Positions 7,526 to 13,865 of a DNA stretch of 24,609 bases are shown in pieces. The stretch is taken from positions 1 through 24,609 of the forward strand of contig JBDTOI010000051.1 in the NCBI GenBank assembly GCA_039933315.1, given 5' to 3'. A program made the translations under genes and the position numbers. This DNA comes from DASXRU01 sp039933315 (GTDB lineage: Bacteria; Acidobacteriota; Blastocatellia; Pyrinomonadales; Pyrinomonadaceae). Position 1 is the stretch's first letter; the number at the start of each line of letters is the position of its first letter. A model generated the notes under the pieces. The model ran no database searches and had not been told where the DNA came from. It saw only the letters and a list, made by a program, of their open reading frames with translations.

Positions 7526-8365
7526 CTGCGGCGTCTGTCGCGTTCGGGGCTGACCGTTCCCGCCAATGCGAAACTTGCGCGCGGAGCCGATGTCGGCGAC
7601 ACCAAACTCATCGAGCGTGTCCAGCAGCCTGATCAGTATTTTGGCCGTTGCCAGCGCATCACTCGCCGCTCGATGGCGCGGATTTATCTCAATCCCAAAG
7701 TGGCCGGCAACGGAATCCAAACGGTAGCGCCCCAGGTCCGGTATCAGGTGCCGGGCCAGCGTGATGGTGCAGAGGCTGGTATTCCTCATTCGTTGTCCGG
7801 GGAAAGCGCGGCCGATTTCCTGGTCGAGAACCCGCAGATCAAACGGCGCGTTGTGGGCCACCAGAACGCTGTCGCCGGCAAAGTCGAGCCAGTCGTCAGC
7901 GATATCAGCAAAGACAGGGGCGCGACTTACCATTTCATCCGAGATTCCGGTGAGGCCGGCAATGAAGCGGGGAATCGGGGTCCCTGGATTCAGCAGCGTT
8001 TCAAACTTCGCGACAATCTTTCCATCAGAGACACGATAGGCGCCTATTTCAATAATGCGGCAGGGCAGCAATTTTGCCCCGGTGGCCTCTACGTCCATCA
8101 CTACGAAGTCGGTCGTCGATAGGGGCAGGGAATCAAGATTACTCTGAACAAGTTTGACGCTGCCGTCTTCGAGGAATTCGAATCGAGGATCGGCGCCAAT
8201 CAAATCGGAGACGAGATGCGTGGCCAATTCAGAGTCGATATTAGGAAGCTTGAAGACGGCGTCAACAACAGTGGCTGCCGTAGCAGAGCCGCCGTGCGCA
8301 TGCAGCAGTTCCGCGGTCTCTTGTACGAGGAGTGAATCCGAAATAAGATTGCGCCTTAGTTCCAT
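7508..8365 (-). CDS. DnaQ-like 3'-5' exonuclease with an N-terminal accessory domain
   Basis: From ATG 8365 the product has 285 residues. The second half is a DEDDh exonuclease: motif I FVVMDVEATG, the segment FIAGLTGISDEMV, motif II VAHNAPFDLRVLD and motif III HRAASDALATAKIL, which supply the acidic residues and the histidine. This is the fold of the DNA polymerase III epsilon proofreading subunit and of RNase T-like enzymes. It hydrolyses nucleotides from 3' ends with two metal ions. The first ~75 residues (helical, VQETAELLHAHGG...FEFLEDGSVKLV) look like a small winged-helix-type domain. Related multidomain proteins carry this ahead of the nuclease and often add a UvrC GIY-YIG domain at the C-terminus, but none follows here. 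An in-frame GTG at 8431 would add 22 residues spanning half of a palindrome and is rejected. Whether it is the replicative epsilon subunit cannot be said. Confidence 0.88.
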   Translation of the reverse strand: MELRRNLISDSLLVQETAELLHAHGGSATAATVVDAVFKLPNIDSELATHLVSDLIGADPRFEFLEDGSVKLVQSNLDSLPLSTTDFVVMDVEATGAKLLPCRIIEIGAYRVSDGKIVAKFETLLNPGTPIPRFIAGLTGISDEMVSRAPVFADIADDWLDFAGDSVLVAHNAPFDLRVLDQEIGRAFPGQRMRNTSLCTITLARHLIPDLGRYRLDSVAGHFGIEINPRHRAASDALATAKILIRLLDTLDEFGVADIGSARKFRIGGNGQPRTRQTPQLAFDV

Positions 8366-8414
8366 CGAGCCACATTGTAGTCTGCGGCTGCACCTTTGTG
8401 AAACAAACGAAGAT

Positions 8415-8450
8415 GAGGTCAGTACCAACACGCGTGGTGGTACTGACCTC
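8415..8450. promoter_or_regulatory. 36-bp near-perfect palindrome between divergent genes
   Basis: Arms GAGGTCAGTACCA (8415-8427) and TGGTACTGACCTC (8438-8450) are perfect. The inner 10 bases pair too except for one mismatch (8428/8437), centred on ACGCGT. It sits between the exonuclease gene (-) and pyrE (+). It could be a shared operator, or another dispersed palindrome of the kind common in this genome. No second copy is present in the window. Confidence 0.6.
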
Positions 8451-8512
8451 AGTGGACCGCAGCCCGATCATTGGTCAGTCATCAAAACCTGCTGATTAGT
8501 TTTGCTAAGCCA

Positions 8513-9085
8513 ATGCGATCCGAAGAAGTCATAGAACAATTCAGAGCGACGGCAGCGCTGCTCGAGGGCCATTTTGTGCTCTCCAGCGGTTTGCACAGCT
8601 CAACGTATTTGCAGTGTGCAGTCGCCCTGCAGGATCCAATGATTGCGTCAGATTTCGGTCAGGCTATTGCCGAACAGTTTCGCGATCAAAATGTTGCAGC
8701 AGTCGTTTCGCCCGCGATTGGGGGCATCATCATTGGTTATGAGGTGGCGAAACACCTGGGCGTGCGCTTCATCTGGACTGAGCGCGAGAACGGCAGGATG
8801 ACCTTGCGCCGCGGTTTCAGAGTGGCTCCGGGCGAAAGAGTGTTGGTGGTTGAAGACGTCGTTACCACCGGTGGCTCAACCCGCGAAACCGTGACCGCCC
8901 TGCGGGAGGCCGGCGCGGAGGTTGTCGCCGCGGCGTCGATCATAGACCGGTCGGGTGGCAAAGCGGATGTAGGCGCACCGCGAAGTGCACTGGCAACCCT
9001 GTTAGTACCAGCAGTCGAGCCTTCAGTTTGTGAAGCCTGCGCCCGGGGCGAGGGAGCAACCAAACCCGGCAGTAAGAAGCAATAA
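8513..9085 (+). CDS. pyrE: Orotate phosphoribosyltransferase
   Basis: A 190-residue type I phosphoribosyltransferase. It joins orotate to PRPP to give orotidine 5'-phosphate in pyrimidine synthesis, in the cytoplasm. The PRPP loop is clear (VLVVEDVVTTGGST, acidic pair E114-D115). So are an early GHFVLSSGLHSSTYLQC segment typical of OPRT substrate recognition and SPAIGGIIIGYEVAKHLG. The family is usually 180-215 residues, so it looks complete. ATG 8513 is preferred to the in-frame TTG 8471 because MRSEEVIEQF aligns with typical OPRT starts; neither start has a strong ribosome binding site. The short C-terminal tail (EGATKPGSKKQ) is low complexity. It stands first in the + strand run, followed after a repeat region by truA, with no other pyr gene nearby. 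Confidence 0.93.
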   Translation: MRSEEVIEQFRATAALLEGHFVLSSGLHSSTYLQCAVALQDPMIASDFGQAIAEQFRDQNVAAVVSPAIGGIIIGYEVAKHLGVRFIWTERENGRMTLRRGFRVAPGERVLVVEDVVTTGGSTRETVTALREAGAEVVAAASIIDRSGGKADVGAPRSALATLLVPAVEPSVCEACARGEGATKPGSKKQ

Positions 9086-9104
9086 CCTTTGATAATGAAT
9101 ATGT

Positions 9105-9272
9105 CTCATGATTAGAGTGTTGAGTGAAAAGCGGAGAAGGGTCGGCCGGAGTGCCGTCGAATAAAATTGTAGGGGTGGCACTCCGTGGCCACCCCCCTGC
9201 CAAACGTTGTCACATGATTAGAGAGTTGATTGAGACGCGGGAAAGGGGGCGGCCACGGAGTGCCGCCCCTAC
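9105..9272. repeat. Duplicated unit and inverted pair of GTAG-flanked REP-like hairpins
   Basis: GTAG (9169-9172) opens a hairpin ending near 9197. Its inverted partner (about 9242-9272) closes with CTAC (9269-9272). Both centres contain the CACGGAGTG / CACTCCGTG core. In addition, the unit at about 9105-9158 is a diverged direct copy of about 9211-9268 (both begin CATGATTAGAG and contain GGAGTGCCG). The whole 216-base gap between pyrE and truA is thus repeat-derived. Confidence 0.8.
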
Positions 9273-9301
9273 ACTTCTCTATTCATAACACCTTACTTCG
9301 C

Positions 9302-10054
9302 ATGAACTTCAAGCTAACTCTCCAGTATGACGGGACAGACTTTCATGGCTGGCAGATGCAAACCGATCAGCGCACAGTGCAGGGCGAGTTGACGCGTGTG
9401 CTGTCGTTGATTGAGCAGCGCGAGGTCGTGGTGCATGGATCAGGCCGCACCGATGCCGGGGTTCACGCCGAGGGACAGGTCGCAAGCGTGCAACTCGATC
9501 GCCCGAACACACCCGAGAAACTCCGTTCAGCGATCAATGGCAATCTTGAGCGGGACGTACGGGTGCTGGACGTACAAGAGGAGAACGATGAGTTTCACGC
9601 GCGTTTTTCGGCGCGCGGCAAGACCTATGTTTATCGAGTCGTTAATGCCAGGGTGATGTCCCCCTTCTGGGCGCGATATGCACACCAGGAAGCGCGAAGT
9701 CTTGATCTGGAGAAGATGAGGGCCGGCGCACAACTCTTTCTGGGAGAACACGACTGGACCGGCTTCTCATCCGCGCAAACAGAGGCCGAAAGCAAAGTGC
9801 GCACGATTACCGACTTGCAGATCACCGAGCGCTGGGAAGATCGCGCCCGCTGCAATCTGCTGGAGATAACTGTGACCGCGAACGGGTTCCTGCGTTACAT
9901 GGTGCGTTCCATCGCCGGAACGCTTCTGGCGCTCGCCCGTCATGAAATAATTGAAGCTACAATCAGCAGGGCTCTTTCGCACGGCGAGCGTTCACTGGCG
10001 GGTCCAACGGCCCCAGCGTGCGGTCTGACGCTGCTGCGCGTGCAGTATGATTGA
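9302..10054 (+). CDS. truA: tRNA pseudouridine(38-40) synthase
   Basis: A 250-residue TruA enzyme that isomerises uridines 38-40 in the tRNA anticodon stem. The catalytic signature GRTDAGVHA is at residues 48-56 with nucleophile D51. The start (LQYDGTDFHGWQMQ) and the C-terminal RNA-binding strand FLRYMVRSIAGTLL are canonical, and the length is typical (about 245-270). ATG 9302 is used. The longer in-frame extension from 9230 reads straight through the REP-like hairpin (giving GHGVPPL) and is an artefact. No ribosome binding site is obvious ahead of the ATG, since repeat DNA extends to within about 30 bases. It lies in the + strand run after pyrE; the 127-base gap to uppS holds a TAAGGT direct repeat and nothing else I recognise. 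Confidence 0.95.
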   Translation: MNFKLTLQYDGTDFHGWQMQTDQRTVQGELTRVLSLIEQREVVVHGSGRTDAGVHAEGQVASVQLDRPNTPEKLRSAINGNLERDVRVLDVQEENDEFHARFSARGKTYVYRVVNARVMSPFWARYAHQEARSLDLEKMRAGAQLFLGEHDWTGFSSAQTEAESKVRTITDLQITERWEDRARCNLLEITVTANGFLRYMVRSIAGTLLALARHEIIEATISRALSHGERSLAGPTAPACGLTLLRVQYD

Positions 10055-10181
10055 CAGGGGTCAGGTCGCGAAGTACAAAGAGCTGGTAAGAAAGTCAGAA
10101 CGGTTTCGCGTGGACGCTTTGAGCCAGCGTGGTTAAGGTTCTCCTAAGGTACGAGTTTGATCAGGGAGCTGTTGATTACAG

Positions 10182-10967
10182 GTGTTTACTGACTTTGCAT
10201 CGGTAGTAGAAAAGGGAAGTCGCGACGAGCGATTGCTTGCTTCGTTGTCGCCCGATCGTTTGCCGCGGCATATCGCCATCATCATGGATGGCAATGGCCG
10301 TTGGGCGGCGCAGCGCGGACAGCCACGGATCGCCGGTCATCGGGCCGGCGTGGAAGCAGTGCGCGCTGCGGTGGACACCGGCGCGCGTCTCGGGCTGGGT
10401 GCGCTGACGCTTTATGCGTTTTCTACCGAGAACTGGAAGCGACCGCGTTACGAAGTTGACGCGCTGATGCGTATGCTGCGGCGTTATTTGCGCCAGGAGC
10501 TGGATGAAATTGACAAGCAGAACATTCGCTTTCAGACGATTGGACGCACCGAGGTGTTGCCAGGCAATGTGCGTCTGGAGATCGCTAAAGCAACCGAGCG
10601 CACGGCAGCCAATACCGGAATGGTGCTGAGCGTGGCGTTAAATTATGGGGGGCGCGCGGAAATTGTTGATGCGTGCCGGGCGGCGCTTGAGCGCCTGAAG
10701 AAAGAGGGACAGGGTGCGGAGTCGCTGAACGAGGAGAGGATCGGGCAGGAGTTATATACGCGCGGGTTGCCGGAGCTTGATTTGCTCGTGCGGACGAGTG
10801 GTGAGCTGCGCATCTCTAACTTTCTCCTGTGGCAGAGCGCGTATGCTGAAATACATGTGACGGAGACTTTGTGGCCGGATTTTCGCCGCGTTCATTTGCT
10901 GGAGGCAATTGCTGACTATCAGGGGCGAGACCGCCGGTTTGGCGGGCTGAAGCTGGTGGCCATCTGA
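10182..10967 (+). CDS. uppS: Isoprenyl (undecaprenyl-type) diphosphate synthase
   Basis: A 261-residue cis-prenyltransferase that condenses isopentenyl diphosphate onto farnesyl diphosphate to make the C55 lipid carrier for peptidoglycan. The signature MDGNGRWA is present with catalytic D36. It is followed by GHRAGVEAVR, LTLYAFSTENWKRP and the C-terminal RTSGELRISNFLLWQSAYAE, which holds the diphosphate-binding arginine and serine. The length is normal. GTG 10182 is the start that retains a short N-terminal helix ahead of RHIAIIMDG; the nearest purine-rich site (GGGAG at about 10163) is rather far away. It leads the envelope-lipid cluster uppS-cdsA-dxr-rseP-ispG. The stop codon is immediately followed by the heptamer tandem repeat that separates it from cdsA. 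Confidence 0.95.
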   Translation: MFTDFASVVEKGSRDERLLASLSPDRLPRHIAIIMDGNGRWAAQRGQPRIAGHRAGVEAVRAAVDTGARLGLGALTLYAFSTENWKRPRYEVDALMRMLRRYLRQELDEIDKQNIRFQTIGRTEVLPGNVRLEIAKATERTAANTGMVLSVALNYGGRAEIVDACRAALERLKKEGQGAESLNEERIGQELYTRGLPELDLLVRTSGELRISNFLLWQSAYAEIHVTETLWPDFRRVHLLEAIADYQGRDRRFGGLKLVAI

Positions 10968-10968
10968 G

Positions 10969-11069
10969 ATCTCAGATCTCAAATCTCAAATCTCAAATCT
11001 CAAATCTCAGATCTCAGATAACTTCAGATTTCAGATTCCGGATTTCAAATCTCAGATCTCAAATCTCAA
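10969..11069. repeat. Heptanucleotide tandem array (about 14 units of ATCTCAA/G)
   Basis: Units of seven bases start at 10969, 10976, 10983, 10990 and so on: mostly ATCTCAA or ATCTCAG. There is one 10-base interruption (11018-11027) and three degenerate units (ATTTCAG, ATTCCGG, ATTTCAA). It begins one base after the uppS stop and ends about 22 bases before the cdsA start, so nearly all of the intergenic region is repeat. Related AT-rich simple repeats (GAGTTTCGAGTTT) flank rseP at about 15268. Confidence 0.9.
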
Positions 11070-11091
11070 ATAACATCCCCGGGGAAACCCC

Positions 11092-11970
11092 TTGAAACCT
11101 ACGCCCCAAAAACCCAAATCAAAATTCTCCAGTCTTAGTTCATCAAAGGCACGTGTAATCACGGCCCTCATCGCCCTCCCGGTGCTGATTGGATCCATCG
11201 TCATACCAAAGCTGGAGCCGCTGTTCATTCTGCTGGCAGCGGCCGCAATGATCATCGCGCTGGCCGAGTTCTGGTTGCTGGTGGGGCGCCGAGGGGTCAG
11301 GGCTGACTTTGCCGCAGGCTATCTGGCAGCAATAGCACTGTTTGTCGTGTTCACTTTCACAGAAAAACACGCCTGGCCCGACCTGTTTATGATCCAGACG
11401 ATTCTGATCGTTCTGACAATTGTCTCTCTGACGGCAGCGACGTTGCGCGGCGCGCCCTTCGACAAAATGATTGCGTCCGTGGGAGCAACTCTACTCGGCG
11501 TGATGTACATAGTCCTGCTTGGCGGCCATCTGCTCGCCATCCGGATTGGTTTCCCGGCCCCCTTGTCCGCGCACCTGCTGGCGTTCTTCTTTATGGTGCT
11601 GATGGGCGGGGACACGGGCGCCTACTACGTTGGCAGAGCTATCGGCAAACACAAACTGGCGCCGCGCACCAGCCCGGGTAAAACCTGGGAAGGCGCAATT
11701 GGCGGAATGTTGGCCAGCTGGTTGATGTCTGTCCTGGCCCATTTCTGGTTCTTTCCTGAGTTACCACTGAAATGGGCCCTGCCGCTGGCGGCCGTTATGA
11801 ATGTTCTGGGAGTGTTGGGAGATCTTACGGAAAGCGCTTTGAAACGCGGGGCCGATGCGAAAGATGCTGCCAGCATTCTGCCCGGACACGGTGGTCTGCT
11901 GGACCGTTTGGATAGCTTGCTCTTCAACGCGCCCGTCATCTACTATTTTGCGCGCCTCTACTTTAAGTAA
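11092..11970 (+). CDS. cdsA: Phosphatidate cytidylyltransferase
   Basis: A 292-residue polytopic membrane enzyme that makes CDP-diacylglycerol from CTP and phosphatidic acid, the branch point to bacterial phospholipids. The family signature is near the C-terminus: GDLTESALKRGADAKD followed by LPGHGGLLDRLDS, preceded by SPGKTWEGAIGG. About seven or eight hydrophobic segments precede it. The start is TTG 11092 (MKPTPQKPKSKF), giving a short basic cytoplasmic N-terminus; GGGGAAA just upstream is a possible weak ribosome binding site. The length fits the family (about 270-300). It is second in the uppS-cdsA-dxr-rseP cluster and likely shares a transcript with uppS. After the stop, a REP-like repeat region intervenes before the next gene. 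Confidence 0.95.
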   Translation: MKPTPQKPKSKFSSLSSSKARVITALIALPVLIGSIVIPKLEPLFILLAAAAMIIALAEFWLLVGRRGVRADFAAGYLAAIALFVVFTFTEKHAWPDLFMIQTILIVLTIVSLTAATLRGAPFDKMIASVGATLLGVMYIVLLGGHLLAIRIGFPAPLSAHLLAFFFMVLMGGDTGAYYVGRAIGKHKLAPRTSPGKTWEGAIGGMLASWLMSVLAHFWFFPELPLKWALPLAAVMNVLGVLGDLTESALKRGADAKDAASILPGHGGLLDRLDSLLFNAPVIYYFARLYFK

Positions 11971-12117
11971 GTGACACAGACTTCAGTCTGTGATTCCTGT
12001 AACGTGGCCGAGAGTCCGCGCTGCATCACCGACTTAAAGTCTGTGCCACGATCAGTCTGTGATTCCCGCAAGGTAGATTAGAACCAGCGCTGCATCACAG
12101 ACTAAAGTCTGTGCCAC
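11971..12117. repeat. Tandem REP-like palindromes abutting a start codon
   Basis: Arms 11971-11994 and 12025-12049 form one hairpin pair. A partly deleted second pair follows (12051-12062 and 12094-12117). The two units share CTGTGATTCC, then GCGCTGCATCAC, then AAAGTCTGTGCCAC as direct repeats. The stem (CACAGACT) is the one at 663-762, but the apex varies: TTCA, TTAAA, TAAA. The last base lies one base before ATG 12119, so the element occupies the whole translation-initiation region of the next gene. Confidence 0.85.
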
Positions 12118-12118
12118 A

Positions 12119-12538
12119 ATGACCACCAAAAAGCTAGTCATAATCATCTCCAGCGTCGTGGCCGTGATTGTTCTACTGGTTGCGCTCTTTGTAGGGGCGA
12201 TTGTGGGCACGGTCTTCTATTCGATTAACAACAGCGAAGCTGCGGCCACCTCAAAGACTTTTCTGCGGAATAATGCCATCCTGAAGCGGGACATCGGTGA
12301 AGTAAAAGACTTTGGCTCGTTCATTACGGGAAACATAAACGTAAACAACGCCAGCGGCGAAGCCACCCTGTATATCAAAGTGATTGGCGAGCGCGGCAAA
12401 GTCCCTGCCACCGTTAGCCTTATGTATCGCAGCGGACGTGCCTGGCGGGTGACGGAAGCGTCGTACAAAAACGCCGCCGGTCAGACAGTGGACTTGATTA
12501 ATGATTACGAGCAACTCGACTCAACCTCCAATCAGTGA
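12119..12538 (+). CDS. Single-pass membrane protein, Coa1-like
   Basis: A 139-residue protein with one N-terminal hydrophobic helix (VIIISSVVAVIVLLVALFVG) and a soluble C-terminal domain. The domain's sequence, KTFLRNNAILKRDIGEVKDFG, then GEATLYIKVIGERGKVPATV and RAWRVTEASY, matches the general pattern of the Coa1/Tim21-type cytochrome oxidase assembly domain (small alpha-beta, membrane-anchored). Known members help oxidase or complex assembly in mitochondria; in bacteria the role is unproven, so function here is inference. Its ATG is preceded directly by a REP-like palindrome and has no Shine-Dalgarno sequence, which is unusual. The stop lies six bases ahead of the dxr start, so the two genes are co-transcribed and possibly translationally coupled. 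No heme-copper oxidase gene is in the window. Confidence 0.75.
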   Translation: MTTKKLVIIISSVVAVIVLLVALFVGAIVGTVFYSINNSEAAATSKTFLRNNAILKRDIGEVKDFGSFITGNINVNNASGEATLYIKVIGERGKVPATVSLMYRSGRAWRVTEASYKNAAGQTVDLINDYEQLDSTSNQ

Positions 12539-12544
12539 TCTGTT

Positions 12545-13753
12545 ATGACGACCAGAGGCGTCGCAATTTTAGGTTCCACCGGTTCGATTGGCTGCAATAC
12601 GTTGCGCGTGATCGAAGCCCTGGGTAGCGAGCGCTTTCGCGTGGTGGCGTTGGGCGCCGGGCGCAACATTGATGTGCTCGCCGACCAGGTCGCCCTTCAT
12701 CTGCCGGAACTGGTCTCGGTGGAAACTGAAATGGCCGCGCAGGAGTTACGCGCCCGGCTCTTTGCCCGGAACATAGATCTACCGCGGATCCTGATCGGCG
12801 AGTCCGGTCTGGTGGCAGTAGCCACGCACGATCAGGCTGACTGCGTAGTTTCCGCCACCGTGGGCGCGGTCGGTTTCGTGCCGACTCTCCGGGCGCTGGA
12901 ATCCGGCAAACGCGTTGCGCTGGCGAACAAAGAGACGCTGGTAATGGCGGGCGAATTGATGACTCGGGCTGCCGCCAAATCCGGCGCCGAATTACTGCCG
13001 GTTGATTCCGAGCACAACGCTCTGCACCAGTGCCTGCGAGGTGAACAGCGATCGGAAGTCAGGCGAATTGTGCTCACTGCATCCGGCGGTCCGTTTCGCA
13101 CCCGAAACAAATCAGAGATCGAAAGCGCCACTGTGACCGAAGCGTTGCAACACCCCACCTGGAGCATGGGCGCAAAAATCACGATCGACTCAGCCACACT
13201 AATGAACAAAGGGCTGGAGGTGATTGAGGCCCACTGGCTGTTTGGCTTTGCGGCGGACGAAATCGCCATTGTCGTTCATCCGGAATCCATCGTGCATTCG
13301 ATGATCGAGATGATCGACGGATCCGTGATTGCCCAAATGGGGGTTACCGATATGCGCCACGCGATCCAGTACGCGCTGACTTATCCTGAGCGCCATGCTT
13401 CAACTTTACCGCCGCTGGACTTGACCGCGCTTTCGTCACTCAATTTTGAGGCCCCCGACCTCGATCGCTTCCCGTGCATTTCGCTGGCCTATCGCGCTCT
13501 GCGGGAGGGCGGGACCTTGCCGGCAGCCATGAATGCGGCCAACGAAGAGGCTGTGCAGGCTTTTATTGACCAGCAGATTGGTCTCAACGATATTCCTCGA
13601 GTGATCAAAGCAGTAATGGATCAGCACCCGCGGCACTCCGTCACTGATCTGGACACTGTGCTTGAAACCGACCGCACCGCTCGTATCTCTGCGATAGCGG
13701 AAATTGAAAGGCTTAATCACCGTTCTGACTTGCTCGCCGGAAGTCCTGTTTGA
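12545..13753 (+). CDS. dxr: 1-deoxy-D-xylulose 5-phosphate reductoisomerase
   Basis: A 402-residue enzyme of the MEP isoprenoid pathway. It converts DXP to methylerythritol 4-phosphate using NADPH and a divalent metal. The NADPH loop GSTGSIG is at 10-16, followed by LANKETLVMAGELM. The metal ligands D154 and E156 lie in LPVDSEHNALHQCL and E225 in MNKGLEVIEAHWLFG. The flexible active-site loop (HPTWSMGAKITIDSATL) is intact, and the length matches the family (about 385-405). The start follows six bases after the Coa1-like stop. Together with ispG downstream it supplies isopentenyl diphosphate used by the uppS product in the same cluster. This is the target enzyme of fosmidomycin. Confidence 0.97.
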   Translation: MTTRGVAILGSTGSIGCNTLRVIEALGSERFRVVALGAGRNIDVLADQVALHLPELVSVETEMAAQELRARLFARNIDLPRILIGESGLVAVATHDQADCVVSATVGAVGFVPTLRALESGKRVALANKETLVMAGELMTRAAAKSGAELLPVDSEHNALHQCLRGEQRSEVRRIVLTASGGPFRTRNKSEIESATVTEALQHPTWSMGAKITIDSATLMNKGLEVIEAHWLFGFAADEIAIVVHPESIVHSMIEMIDGSVIAQMGVTDMRHAIQYALTYPERHASTLPPLDLTALSSLNFEAPDLDRFPCISLAYRALREGGTLPAAMNAANEEAVQAFIDQQIGLNDIPRVIKAVMDQHPRHSVTDLDTVLETDRTARISAIAEIERLNHRSDLLAGSPV

Positions 13754-13865
13754 CCGTGACCTAACGCCCCGCGTAAACTCATTCCTGCAACCCTAAGTTG
13801 TGCGCTGGAGTCTAACCCCGTGGGGCGGGCCAAAATTGCGTCTATAAAGGAAAGAATCTGAATTA

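Noticed and set aside
9230..9301. N-terminal extension of truA
   Set aside because: It reads through the REP-like hairpin (GGHGVPPL). The same peptide appears from the copy at 22187-22215 in an unrelated frame, so it is a repeat artefact.
10969..11069. CRISPR-like array
   Set aside because: Units are 7 bases in direct tandem with no spacers, so it is a simple tandem repeat. No cas gene is present.
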